Assembly (NCBI GenBank): GCA_000507305.1
Contig: DF239126.1
Span: 186,001-250,000, forward strand
Direction: 5' to 3'
Source: Breviolum minutum Mf 1.05b.01
Lineage: Eukaryota; Sar; Dinophyceae; Suessiales; Symbiodiniaceae
Length of the DNA stretch: 64,000 nt
How positions within the stretch are numbered: position 1 is the stretch's first letter; every line of letters starts with the position of its first letter. The notes beneath the pieces were generated by a model that was not told the DNA's origin, did not search any database, and was given only the letters and a program-made list of their open reading frames with translations. Of this stretch, positions 11,700 to 22,419 are shown one piece after another. Position numbers and translations under genes: made by a program.

Positions 11700-13527
11700 A
11701 CTAAGAGGTATGTGTATGCATTGTATATACGAGTACTTCTTGGTGATGATGATCATGATGATGATTTCCATATGTTTGTTTGCGGCTTGAAAAAATCATA
11801 CGTCAAAATGGATACCTTTCCCCTTTTTGGGGATGTCAGCCAAAAAAGAGTGTGTAAAACCACCACCTTTCAAGACAAGTCCAGGCACTGCGAGCTTAAA
11901 GTCTGTTTACATGGGACAACTTCCCCCCCAACAAGGCTCCGAACGCCATCGCTGAGCCCATGATGCCCATGCCTCAACAATGGAGAATCATCCCACCAGC
12001 TTGACTTGAATATGTCCTTCTGTTGGTGCCCCCAACACAAAAACGGTGATCACCACCTGGGATGTATAAAACCCATCGTAGATGGAGGGATACACTACCA
12101 TTTAACTGGTGCGCGAGATTTCTTCCAGCAACGCAAGTTTAGATGAAGGTGTTTGTGAACCATACGGTGCCTGTTTTTTATAAAAAGAGCGTGGCTAAAA
12201 AAAGCATTAAAAAAGTGCACTTCTAATCCAGCCATTATGATTCCATTCACACCAAACACACTACTGGACTACTGGTCACAAGTGTCAATGTTGGGATGGT
12301 TGCATACCTCAACAACACAAAAATAGATGCTATGCAGATTCCTCTAAATTCCAATATTGGGCGACTTACTTTCAATTGCTGTTGCTTCTATGGAACCAAC
12401 AACTACTTCTCCCCTTTGCTGTGAACTTGGAGAATGATTATCTCGAAACGTATAGGCTTGCAGTTTGCCATCGCTTTTTTAAGAGGAAAAAAAGTATTAC
12501 AGCAACTTGCGAGATAACCACCTGGCAGGTAGATATTGTAACTTCAGGAGGTTTGTGATGACGTTTACAAAATAACGGCCACACCGGGACACCTTAAGAA
12601 AGCACCAGTGGGATAAGTGAGTTCTGCCAATCACAAAGTCCGACAGCTGCAACAGACCCATCAATCACTTAGACCCGCGACCCGCACATCCCTTTGGTTT
12701 CCCCGACCATTGTATCCACCCGCCATGAGCCCGTACAATGATCCCGTGAACTCGACAAACGTGTTTGATCCAAGCTACGTTTGGAGAGACAAAAATGACC
12801 CATGTTGGATTCTAAATCTGGATGGATAGACCAGAGACTATAGAGAGATATAGTGGATAAACATGGTTGGTTGAATACGTGGTACATGTTTAACTGTTTA
12901 TATACACGTATTCGCACGCTCAGAATGTCTTCAAGAATTCATCAGCATACTACTTAGACCTACTTAACCAATGTTTTCTGTATCAAGGGATTGCGACGTG
13001 CTTGATGTCGCTACGGTTCTTTGCACTTGGAATTTATGATGGCGTGGCTTTAAATGCATGGCTACCAAGGGACCACCACATTTGCTTCGAACTTGTTAGA
13101 ACTGCATATGTAGTCACTAACTTTGGGGCTCAAAAAGGTTGAACCATCGTCACGTCAAATGTCAGAATTTTGGCTGGGCTTTGTGTTTATGCAATTTCCG
13201 CCAATTTCGGATACGTCTCATAATCCCTCGTTTTCACAAAGCTAAACCAATATCCAGAATTGCAGAAGTCAATTCTTCCCATTTCTTTATTCACTTGATT
13301 CTGCTGAAAAAAAATGTTAATCCACAATACTCTTAACAAATTGTAGCTCTTGGTCAGAGACCATCCGGAAAGTGTGTGACTAATGGAAGCCCACAGACCT
13401 TTTTTCGTGTTGCATCGCCTTTTGAGTTGTCCTTCGCAACAGCTACCGCTTCGTCCAAAGACGGATTTCCTACCTTTTTTTATATCAATCATATTGCGGG
13501 TGCCAAAAAAAAGGGGAAAATTTTAGT
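11700..13527. other. No firm gene; one ambiguous open segment
   Basis: Around 12669-12830 both strands read plausible short peptides (plus: PPAMSPYNDPVNSTNVFDPS; minus: EFTGSLYGLMAGGYNGRGNQ), so no strand can be chosen. The remainder has short frames and a few poly(A)/poly(T) runs. Confidence 0.3.
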
Positions 13528-13616
13528 TGGTGGTTTCAACCCTCTCTCTCAAATATTGATCAAATTGGAATATTTCCCCAAGTAGGGGTGAAAATAAAAA
13601 ACATTTGAAACCACCA
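13528..13616. mobile_element. 89-bp MITE-like element
   Basis: Perfect 12-bp terminal inverted repeats, TGGTGGTTTCAA at 13528-13539 and TTGAAACCACCA at 13605-13616, bound an 89-bp non-coding segment. TAG occurs on both flanks and may be a short target duplication. Related copies lie at 13953-14026 and about 5078-5136. Confidence 0.6.
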
Positions 13617-13952
13617 CCTAGTTACAGTTTGAAAGACTTTTTGGTGGGGAACTGAAAATTCCAGAGATCCAAAGAATATCCCGATCATTTGTCCCAAAGC
13701 AATGCAGCTTCGTGTCCCAAAAAAAACTCTTCGCGAGTTTAAGGTGGTGAAGAAAAGCTCTTGCGCAACATTTCTGTTCCCCCTGGGGCTTGGGTGAGAC
13801 AAAGTTGAGTGAAAAGGGGGTCAACTGCTACACTTGGACGCTGCCTGGATGCTTGTGGGTAAACAACAAAGAGTGTTGCAGATGAAAGTATTTGGGATTT
13901 CATCTAAATGTATTAAAGATACATCGATGTATCTTAGTAACATGTATCTAGT

Positions 13953-14026
13953 TGGTGGTTTCAACCCATCTGAAAAATGTTAGTCAAATTGGATCATTTT
14001 CCCAGGTAGGGGTGAAAACCAGCAGC
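13953..14026. mobile_element. Second copy of the 89-bp MITE-like family
   Basis: It starts with the same TGGTGGTTTCAA end and shares the internal GTAGGGGTGAAAA block; its right end has decayed (AACCAGCAGC). Identical 16-bp sequences ATCTTAGTAACATGTA lie outside it at 13931-13946 and 14037-14052. Confidence 0.55.
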
Positions 14027-14078
14027 TAGTTGATATATCTTAGTAACATGTACGCTGTATGCTACATATTCTGTTCCA

Positions 14079-14231
14079 CACCAATGGTTCATGGCAGAAC
14101 CTCTTGAACTTGAAACACATCCGTTGGCATCCCGCATCAAATCGGCATGGAACGGGGCAGCGCCCCGTTCCATCTCGGCCTGTGAGACCTTGCGGCTGCT
14201 CATTGAAAGGGGAACCCTTACGATAGAGTGA
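14079..14231 (+). CDS. Possible exon, unknown product
   Basis: The plus strand reads PLASRIKSAWNGAAPRSISA and then CETLRLLIERG to a TGA at 14229-14231, in a patch clearly GC-richer than its surroundings. An ATG in the same frame lies near 14091. The minus strand is also open with plausible composition, so the strand is uncertain. A perfect 12-bp hairpin (14147-14173) lies inside it. Confidence 0.25.
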   Translation, partial: HQWFMAEPLELETHPLASRIKSAWNGAAPRSISACETLRLLIERGTLTIE

Positions 14232-14472
14232 ATAAAAGATCATCCCGAAATCAGTCCACCACAAACCAAAGAAGTACCTCCTCCACTTCCAGCAACAATA
14301 GTTTTATACAAGGTCCCATTGAGGGACAATGATGGTTAGTAGTCGTATGGATATTTATGAAGGCATTTATTTTTCAGGGTAGCTTTAGGTAAGTTACTCT
14401 TCCTATGGTCCTTGCAGTATTCACCACATCGTATCACATTCGTCCCATTGGTAGTGCTATCAAACTAACATA

Positions 14473-14492
14473 ACACACACACACACACACAG
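14473..14492. repeat. CA microsatellite
   Basis: Uninterrupted AC dinucleotides. Confidence 0.9.
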
Positions 14493-14499
14493 ACACGGT

Positions 14500-16090
14500 T
14501 GATGAATCCTGCACCACTTCGAAACTTTTCATTTACTTAAGGGCAAAACTGTGTTTTCGGGCACCCTTGGTGATGCAGGATTTGTTCCACCAACTTCCCT
14601 GACCATGGAGGCAGCGGATGGACATGCGGGCTGCGGAAAAATTCCAGAGATTGAAAAGCTCTGCCAGTTTGAGCAACTTGCAAAATAAATTCATCAACTG
14701 GTAATGATTATTGAAGCTTTTGTTTTGAGAATGTTTTGAGAGGTTATTGGTTAAAACCCGACCAGGCTTTCGTTATGTTTTCATACTTTGAGTCAGAAAA
14801 AGAAAACAACATAAGCAACTGTGTACTTCTTTGAATGGCTCCTTGATTTTATTTGGCACATCTACTCAAGGTCCGGATGTAGACACAATGGAGACTTAGC
14901 CATTTGAGCCCCAGCCAAATCATCCTTCCAGTTTGGACACCATCCAGATTGAGGTGGGATGTTGCTAAGTTCACAAAACTTCCTTTGAAGGAACAGTGGC
15001 CTCACCATCTTACCCAGCTAAAGTATGCTAAGGATGAAGTTTCTTTAGGAGCCTTTAGGTTTTGCCGTCACCGTTCCCAAACTTCTGACCTTAATGGCAC
15101 CCTGTCAGGACTCCCCTTCCAAAGATGGACGTCCCGATGAGGATGCTTCAGCTTGTCCTTCCGAGCGGTCCACCAAGGTTCCCCATGCTAGATTTGAAAA
15201 GGGTTACCACCTGTTGCCCAATAGATCCAATAAGCTGGTTGACTTTAAAACTTTCAGCCTCCTTGGGTCTTAGGCAAGAAGCTCAATGAATGGCTCAATA
15301 AATGTTGCGACAGGCTTGCGATGCCAGTTGCATTGCAGACGGGTGTGCTGTCCAGTGTCCAGTCTGCTTGAGTCCGGAAGGCCAAATTTTGACTTTTGGG
15401 TCGGATCCAGTCGGCTTAGATTGAATGCTGACAGGTCAATTACAATAGTTAGTTTAGATGATGGGGCCAACATGTCAAAACAAGAGTCAACAAGCTAGCC
15501 AATCCTACTTAGAAAATAGCAAACCTGGTTTTTAATGAGTGACCGAATCCATGTAACTGATTTTCAGATGTCTAAATCAATTTATTTTGACATTCCAAAA
15601 ATCCGATTCTTGCATGGCCCCATTTCTATGCGGTACCGTACTGCCGCATCGGTCCTGATCGCCAAATCTATAAACCTTGGCAGGGCAGATGCAAGGGATG
15701 TGCCCACCTGCCAGCAATCAAGAACTTGAAGAGATGAAAATGATGAAAGCTGATCGCATGCGAAATGTTGGTTTATTCAACCTGTTCTTTGAACGGAATC
15801 AGTGTGATAGATAGTTACTTAGATTGCTGTTCTGAATGTCATAGCCCCAGGTATGTAGCAATCTCCAGTATCTTCACCTTTCTTAATCCAAGTCTTTCCA
15901 AATCATTTTTGCTCTGCAGGATGTCAAAGAAACTCCAAAAGGGACAAACCTTCTTGGCAGCAGCAGGCATCTTTGAACGTACTGCTGGCTAGTTTCGGGC
16001 TACCTCTCGTCAATGTCACCTTTTCATTGGAGCTTAGATCGACAAGGATACTAATTACTCAGCATCTTGTTTCCATCATTGAAGACTTTA
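14500..16090. other. No gene recognised
   Basis: Short frames only, without motif or convincing splice pairs. Confidence 0.4.
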
Positions 16091-16119
16091 AGACTTGGTG
16101 TAACGTGTAGCCCTTTCTC

Positions 16120-16218
16120 ACCCCGTTTATGTCCACCTTGGCGGGTTGATACGGCTGCCGTTGTGGGAATGAAGGCACATGTCGACCTCGCTGTCCGCAA
16201 GATGCTAGCTATGAAGGT
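16120..16218 (+). CDS. Probable exon, unknown product
   Basis: The plus strand reads WRVDTAAVVGMKAHVDLAVR and KMLAMK, then an AAG|GTATGA donor with the codon complete (phase 0). The left border is not defined. It pairs in phase with the candidate exon at 16509-16570 and may belong to the same transcript as 16807-17157. Confidence 0.35.
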
Positions 16219-16508
16219 ATGAAAAGACTCTTAGTTTGTATCTTATTTTTTTCGTCCCAAAGACTTTCAAATTAATTCAACTAGTACTACTTTGGACGAG
16301 AAGATTTGTGTTTTTGGACTGTGGAAGTGGGTGTGATTAGGTCGAGTCATTGTTTGCAATAAAATGCATTCCCCAAAGTAAACCTTCCATCAAAAACATT
16401 TTCCCAAGGACTTCATTTTGGCGGTGGTGCTAGTATCCTAATTACTTAGAATGGGAACTTGGTTGCAACCACGACCTGGATTGTTGTGGAATTTTTTGCG
16501 TGGCCCAG

Positions 16509-16570
16509 GTCACCAGGCTAGCTGCTTGGACAGGTCTGAAGGCGAGGGCCTTTGAATTAAAGGAAGAGGG
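16509..16570 (+). CDS. Probable exon, unknown product
   Basis: A CCCAG|G acceptor at 16508 opens 20 codons (VTRLAAWTGLKARAFELKEE) up to a GTAAAC donor at 16571. The start is in phase 0, matching the end of the preceding candidate exon, so a joined reading is possible. Confidence 0.35.
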
Positions 16571-16806
16571 GTAAACTTCGGCGGGCTGCCATGGACTTGA
16601 ATGGATCGGCTGGCTTTGGGTTGCTTGATTTCAACTTTTTCATTCAAGCTTTAGTTCTGACCCCTATGATTGGAAGACCTACAATAAAAGTACAATTTCC
16701 TTGTACAAAGCTATTGTCAACATTAACCTGTTTCGCCTCAACACGTGCAAATCTCCATTTTAGAATTTCCCCGAAGTGAGACAAAACATCTAAGTGGTGT
16801 TAGATA

Positions 16807-17157
16807 ATGTTAGGTGTCTTTTCGGGTGTTTGGACTAAATTGCCCCTAAGGTTAGCAATTGCTCTGTGCATCTCTGGCCGGTATGAAGAAGCTTTCTATG
16901 TCATAGCAGTTGTTTGTTCATCATGGTCGGCAGTTAATACAGCAACCTCCAAGAGAGATGTATTAAACCCGTACGGTGACCAATCTTTACTGGGCGTGAG
17001 ATGTGGGAACCGTATGGTGGTTAGGCGGGGTGATCCGGGGTACACAACAGACCTGGAGTTGAAACTTATTCCATCAGCATTAAACCGCGCAACTTATAGA
17101 TACAAAACGTTGGGTTGGTTGATAAACTTACCAAACCAAAAAGTAAACTTCCTTTGA
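16807..17157 (+). CDS. Fragment of a dinoflagellate-type family with a CSSW..N..T motif
   Basis: The frame includes ISGRYEEAFYVIAVVCSSWS followed by AVNTATSKRDVLNPYGDQ and VRCGNRMVV. I recall a large family of uncharacterised dinoflagellate proteins with C-S-S-[WF]..N..T..R and a later R.GN.M motif; the spacing here fits. The segment after about 17040 reads poorly and may be past an intron border, since GTGAGATG occurs at about 16996. The function of the family is unknown to me. Upstream candidate exons at 16.1 and 16.5 kb are on the same strand. Confidence 0.4.
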   Translation: MLGVFSGVWTKLPLRLAIALCISGRYEEAFYVIAVVCSSWSAVNTATSKRDVLNPYGDQSLLGVRCGNRMVVRRGDPGYTTDLELKLIPSALNRATYRYKTLGWLINLPNQKVNFL

Positions 17158-17344
17158 CGAAATACTACGTCACGTAGAAGTATATATACATATAATTTAA
17201 ATATTTATAAAGCTCACCACGCGTTGTGGTTTACGCGGTCGCAACGTGAAGTGACAACACACGACCGACACAAGGAAAAGAAACTCGCACATCTTTTTGA
17301 ATGAAACAATGGGGACGATCAACGTGCGGTAGTTTGTTGCCGCA

Positions 17345-20300
17345 TCACCCGAAGCCATCCCCAAGTTTAGAAATGTGCTGTGGCAACTTCAACGACTTCC
17401 TGACGGCACCTGATAACAAGGCACTGTCAAACCGGAGTCTTGATGGCCCATCTGCAAGGTTGCTATGTGATGCAACCCTGCCGAACCAAGAAATGATGCC
17501 AAGACGAGTTTCGAGATCATCAAACTTCGTAGTGAGCTCTTTTGCAACTTTAGTGAAACCGACTCCTTGTATGAAAGCTGACTTGGCTGCTTCGTTGTCA
17601 ATGTAGAAAACGACTTGTGATTGTTGAATGAGGTCTGCCCACACCATGGTGGCCAGAAGCACCGGCAAGACTTCCAATTCGTAGATAGGGTGTTGAGAAT
17701 CCATTTCAAATTCGGACAAAAGCTCTTTGTTGATAGCCTCACCGAAGAATTGGACCACATTGCCCATCGGATCCACAAGAACTCCCCCCACAGAAGCTGC
17801 CACATCTGAATGTGGTTCGTAGGCCCCGTCTGTGAAGATCAGCCAAGTGTTTGAAATTGACTTGCAAATTTTTGCAGGCACAGCATTTATCAAGCGCCGC
17901 CTGACCACCACCAAAGCATCCATAAGCTCCTGATTCAGCATAACTCTCTTGCCTGCACCATGAGCATATTTGTTTAAGGTCCTCAAAGAAACGTTCATTT
18001 GGCGACCGAAGACAAACGACCCAAACCAGACAAGCCTGCCGTGAAGCTTCTCAAGATCCTTTGTATTGCAAACGTCTGCATGAAGCAACTCATCCAACGT
18101 GCCCAGCAACTCCTCCTTTCGACGTTCGGTGTGCTCAAGAGTGAAGGAACCTTGATGAATGCAAGACAAGTTGAAAAGAATCCCAAGAGAGCCAAACAAC
18201 TCGGAGAATGGCGGAGCCTTATCGCCCTCAGCAGCATACTCCAAACCAAGAAGCTTGAATAGGCCCGTCAAGTAAAAATCAACTGACTTACATTCACCTT
18301 CTTCGCAAACCACCGTGAAATCGTCAAAGAAATTTGTAAGAATAATCTCAAGCCCAACAATTGCTATGTAAGAGATACTAGCAGCTATACGCAAAAATGC
18401 CGCTACACTGCCAGTGGCACCAAATGGAAGTGCATGTATTGCAAACTTAGCAACTCCACCTCCTGGCTGTTTGACACCAACTCTGCAATGACTGGCATGA
18501 AATACGTCAACCCCAAATTGCTTATAGGCTGACTTGAGATCGTATGTTCGCCCTACAAGTTTCAAATTCGAAGAAAAACCTGGGTTGTTCATGATAAGAG
18601 CCAAGTACGACGACAATTCATCCACTGACTGCACCCTCAGTTTTTCTGTCAAGCCAAAAGCACCATTGACACCGCAGATGGAAAAATCGTCTATCATCCT
18701 CACTTTTTGTTTTTGAACAAGACCGAAGCGTTTGGCCACAAACTCAAAAGGCTGTGGTGTAGGTTTAGCTATCCAGCCTTTGTCCACCTCGTGCAAGGTT
18801 TCCGACCAAACTCTGTCGTCCACTTCAGTCCAAGGTTCACCCTCCAGCGATTTGACCACGGCCGCGTTCAAGCCTCTGGATCGTTTCACCAGCTGGTCAA
18901 CGTTGTAGTCGGGCTTTCTGACGTTAGTGTGAAAAATACCTGTCTTCTTCGCCCAACCTGTAACCGGGAATCCCACCAAAATGTCATCAACCACCGACGA
19001 GTCCGGATAATCAAGATCGGCCAGTATCTCTTTCCAGAGAAGCATCCGTTTGCCGGCCAAAAGTCCACGAAGGTGAAGAGGAAGCTCGTCATGCAGTTTA
19101 GCTTCTGATTCCTTCAGCTCCAGGGACCTCTTAAGCCACTTCTTGAAAAATTTTGCTCGACGGTCAAGACGCAGATGAGATGGATCGTTCACAAACCCCT
19201 CCAACAACTCTGTGACAACTTTTGGGGCCCTTGCAAGCATATCTCTTGGATGTCCAGCTTTGACTGCATCAGCCAGGAAAACTTCTGGTTCTTTGGGAAT
19301 ACCCACCTGCACAACTTCTGTGATGGACCCTTGCTTCCAGCTAGGTGCAAAAACTGAATTGTTATATTTTTGCTGCAGCTCGTCCCTTGAAAGACCCCCA
19401 CTTAATGTACGACGACTGCATACTTTGGAGCCTCTCGGAAAACGTGTAAGCATGGTTGCCAACTCATCACTGTGGGCAACGTCCAAGAAACAAGCTGTAT
19501 AAAGCCCAAATTCGGAAACAAGAGGTCTCAAATGTTGCTGCCGGGATTGATTTGTAAATAGCTGACGTTTTCCAACTTCTGTGTCATGAATCAACTGGTT
19601 TGCCATGTCTTCCGGAAAAACAAAACCTCGAGCAATTGCTTCTGCTTTGAAGATGTGTGCCATTCTTTGACAAAGAACATGTGGATATGCAGCCTCTTCA
19701 CTCGTAGGGAAATGTGTGCGGCCATCCACCATGATAGGCTTCCACGACGCATGTTTGTGGGAATTATCACACGACAATGCCAAAGATTGGAACATGTTAA
19801 CGCCAGGATCTCGAGGATTGAAACTCCAGAAGCTCGTAGATTTATTCCTTGCACCTCCGTGCATGCACGCGTCAAACCTGGTGAAGAATCCACGGAAAAA
19901 ACGGAGGGTCTCTTCCACAACATGATATAGCCAGAAGAGGCTATTGGTCGGGTTCTCGATACTACATGATATTCCAAGTTGAATCAAAAACTTTACCAGC
20001 TCAACAGTGGCGTCATAGGAAATGTTTGCCAACCTGACCCTTTCGCGGTCTTTCGCATTCAAAAGCGGTAAGCCACCAGGAAATTGCTCACTTCTCAATG
20101 GCTTTGGCTGCAAATGTCGTGCTAGGCCTGGTATGGGCCTTTCTCTTGCTTTAGAGGCCGTTCCACACGAAGGAGCGAAATGTGCGTGTACAATTGAATC
20201 AGATTCAGCAGCAATGTATTCCTTAAGCAACCCCAGCTGATGCTCGTCTCCCAAGTCGCACTGATAAATTGCGAAGTTTTCAGCTCTGCTTTGCAATTTG

Positions 20301-20659
20301 TCGACTGCTGTTGTACGAAAGCCAACATCTTTGCACGCTTTTGAGAGCCTGCATGAACCTGCGAAAATTTCCAATATCAAACATGACTTGCCAGCTTTGT
20401 CATTGTAAGGAATGTCGTCTGCGCAAAATGCGCCATGCAGATGATAGGCCTTTTGATCCATTTGATGAAGAGTTTCGTCTTTCAAAGGAAAACTGCGACC
20501 TGTCGATGAACTCGAATTCGATGAAACTGGCAAAGAACTGTTGTGCACCTCAACGTTGCATTTTGCAGGTGAAGTGCGTCGATGCTTCCTGTCAACCGCC
20601 TGTTCAGTGCTTTGCAAAGAAGTTGAAGGCCGTTTGTTATCATTAATTCCATCATGCAA
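17345..20659 (-). CDS. YR-retroelement Pol: methyltransferase-like + RT + RNase H
   Basis: This is a replication polyprotein of about 1,104 residues. An N-terminal domain looks like a C5-cytosine methyltransferase: LILEIFAGS (about 93-101) resembles the SAM-binding motif I, APSCGT (162-167) resembles the motif IV that normally has Pro-Cys, and SIENP (233-237) resembles motif VI. The reverse transcriptase has YDLKSAY (706-712, first catalytic Asp), LPFG (744-747) and FFDD (777-780, in place of YxDD). RNase H follows with all four acids: FTDG (D944), YELE (E994), YIDN (D1021) and LADG (D1070). The frame has no ATG at its left edge; it opens directly after the stop of the Gag-like frame in the same phase. 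Reverse transcriptases with linked methylases occur in DIRS-like elements, and C5 methylases in retrotransposons have been reported from Symbiodinium. Apart from the upstream UGA the frame is intact. Confidence 0.8.
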   Translation of the reverse strand: MHDGINDNKRPSTSLQSTEQAVDRKHRRTSPAKCNVEVHNSSLPVSSNSSSSTGRSFPLKDETLHQMDQKAYHLHGAFCADDIPYNDKAGKSCLILEIFAGSCRLSKACKDVGFRTTAVDKLQSRAENFAIYQCDLGDEHQLGLLKEYIAAESDSIVHAHFAPSCGTASKARERPIPGLARHLQPKPLRSEQFPGGLPLLNAKDRERVRLANISYDATVELVKFLIQLGISCSIENPTNSLFWLYHVVEETLRFFRGFFTRFDACMHGGARNKSTSFWSFNPRDPGVNMFQSLALSCDNSHKHASWKPIMVDGRTHFPTSEEAAYPHVLCQRMAHIFKAEAIARGFVFPEDMANQLIHDTEVGKRQLFTNQSRQQHLRPLVSEFGLYTACFLDVAHSDELATMLTRFPRGSKVCSRRTLSGGLSRDELQQKYNNSVFAPSWKQGSITEVVQVGIPKEPEVFLADAVKAGHPRDMLARAPKVVTELLEGFVNDPSHLRLDRRAKFFKKWLKRSLELKESEAKLHDELPLHLRGLLAGKRMLLWKEILADLDYPDSSVVDDILVGFPVTGWAKKTGIFHTNVRKPDYNVDQLVKRSRGLNAAVVKSLEGEPWTEVDDRVWSETLHEVDKGWIAKPTPQPFEFVAKRFGLVQKQKVRMIDDFSICGVNGAFGLTEKLRVQSVDELSSYLALIMNNPGFSSNLKLVGRTYDLKSAYKQFGVDVFHASHCRVGVKQPGGGVAKFAIHALPFGATGSVAAFLRIAASISYIAIVGLEIILTNFFDDFTVVCEEGECKSVDFYLTGLFKLLGLEYAAEGDKAPPFSELFGSLGILFNLSCIHQGSFTLEHTERRKEELLGTLDELLHADVCNTKDLEKLHGRLVWFGSFVFGRQMNVSLRTLNKYAHGAGKRVMLNQELMDALVVVRRRLINAVPAKICKSISNTWLIFTDGAYEPHSDVAASVGGVLVDPMGNVVQFFGEAINKELLSEFEMDSQHPIYELEVLPVLLATMVWADLIQQSQVVFYIDNEAAKSAFIQGVGFTKVAKELTTKFDDLETRLGIISWFGRVASHSNLADGPSRLRFDSALLSGAVRKSLKLPQHISKLGDGFG

Positions 20660-20683
20660 CTGCGAAGGCTGTGAAGACTCAAG

Positions 20684-21862
20684 TCAGTGAGAGCAAGCTG
20701 AAGCACCATGCTCCTTCTTGCCACATTTCATACACTGATGAAAACCGAATCTGCAACGACCTTTCTTGATGTTGTTACTGCAACCTTTGTCAAGATTGTA
20801 ATGCCAGCAAATCGGCTTACCATCTTTTGTCTTGGTCCCCAAACCTTTCAAAGATTCCGGCAGTGATGGTGTAGTTTTGGCCTTGGTGTCACCTTTCTTC
20901 GGATTCTTTGTTGGCCTGTTGTCATTGTCATTCACCTTCTCAGTGGCAGCTCTTTTGTCGATACGGGCTGTTGGCGTCAAATGTATGTTGATTCTTGGGT
21001 CCAACATAAGATGCTTCACTAGATCATCCAAAGGGGGATCTGCTGGTAAATCAGCTTTCAAAGGCCCTTGATATTCAGTTGAGATGATCAAAAACAATTC
21101 TTTGTCAGCACGAATCAACTGTGTAAGACTGACCGGATTGAAGCCTCCTGCCACTTCTGAAGTCAATGCTCGATACAATTTGTTTGTCCATTCAACATGT
21201 ACACCCCACGTCAACAAGCCAACTAAGTCAAATGCAAGACCACGTCTCTGAAATGCAAACATCAACTTGAGCTCCGTGCCAACATCTGCCAGTGGAAGCT
21301 CTGTCGACGAACTAGCCTTGAGTGCACCTTGTTCAAGTGTCACCACCTGTTTCTGCTTTGACTTTGACTCTGAAAGAATCTCAACTTCTCGGGATGTGCA
21401 TTTGGATGGAGGAACATACAACAGCGACCCAGACTCAATCATCTGAAAACAAATGTCAATGAGCGAATGAGAAGGTTGCTGTTCATTCCTGTGGCTCAAA
21501 CCTGTGATCCTCGTCTGCTGAGCATTCAACCTGCGCACTTTCTCCACATATGGAAGTTTCCTTGCCGGTTCGGATACGTCTCCTGTTGACACTTGACTGC
21601 GAAGATCAGCCATGACTAATGTGATTGATTCGAAATGCAAACGTTTCACCACTGCACAATCACCCACAGTTGCTGGACCCCCATGGAGATTATCTGTAAA
21701 GCGTTGCATGTCTGCATCGGGTACCGCTGTCTGGGGGGTTCCAATTGCAAATGCAAGCTCAGAATATGTAGTGATGTTTGCAATGTGAAAAAGATCTTTG
21801 AGGCCATCTCTAAGCTCATCACAACGCTTGTCGAAGGCTGCAGCTGAATCGATCAAAGTCAT
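20684..21862 (-). CDS. Gag-like zinc-knuckle protein of the YR retroelement
   Basis: This is a protein of 392 residues starting at an ATG (MTLIDSAAAFD). Its C terminus carries two zinc-binding modules: a CCCH-like one (CWHYNLDKGC, then CRFGFH) and a CCHC knuckle, CMKCGKKEHGASAC, in the CX2CX4HX4C spacing typical of nucleic-acid-binding Gag proteins. A lysine-rich stretch (DNRPTKNPKKGDTKAKT) precedes them. It probably packages the element RNA. The TGA stop at 20686-20684 is followed, in the same frame, by nine open codons and then the Pol frame, so Gag and Pol are separated by this single stop. Confidence 0.7.
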   Translation of the reverse strand: MTLIDSAAAFDKRCDELRDGLKDLFHIANITTYSELAFAIGTPQTAVPDADMQRFTDNLHGGPATVGDCAVVKRLHFESITLVMADLRSQVSTGDVSEPARKLPYVEKVRRLNAQQTRITGLSHRNEQQPSHSLIDICFQMIESGSLLYVPPSKCTSREVEILSESKSKQKQVVTLEQGALKASSSTELPLADVGTELKLMFAFQRRGLAFDLVGLLTWGVHVEWTNKLYRALTSEVAGGFNPVSLTQLIRADKELFLIISTEYQGPLKADLPADPPLDDLVKHLMLDPRINIHLTPTARIDKRAATEKVNDNDNRPTKNPKKGDTKAKTTPSLPESLKGLGTKTKDGKPICWHYNLDKGCSNNIKKGRCRFGFHQCMKCGKKEHGASACSH

Positions 21863-22419
21863 GGCACCGAACTATCAAGCAAACAGGAGAAATACTGCCA
21901 ATGAGCGACATCAAGTTGGGGATGGATACTCTTGATGAACAAAATTCTGAAAAACTTAGGGTGTACGAAAGCGTCGTGAATTCCCAAAAACGGACAGTTT
22001 CGTACCCCCTACTTTTTTGTCATTGGTGTTACTACAAAGACCGCAAGACATCTTGGAAAAAGTGACATCTGAAATGCAACGTTGCTTGAACCATCGGTCA
22101 TGCATCGAAGGCTCAACATGGATGAAAGATGTCAAAATGGGATATCGCCCTACCGGGAGATTTATGATTCCCAAACGCATCTTGATTTCCACATCACAAA
22201 TGCAACACTGCATCACAAAGACTCATATCAAAGAATGTTTCAATGATCACGTCACAAAAAAGGAATAAACAGGTGAATGCAAAATGACTTCACCATTCCC
22301 ACTGCATGCACAGACCGCATGCAAATGTTTTTCCACAAGTTACCACTTGTGATCGGCAAAACATTGTTCGCTTATACATCTGTACATGCACACCTGAATC
22401 TGAAAAGGACATCTATGAA
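21863..22419. other. Spacer between recombinase and Gag-like genes
   Basis: No convincing reading frame. It probably belongs to the element and may hold its promoter or untranslated leader. I see no terminal repeat in it. Confidence 0.35.
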
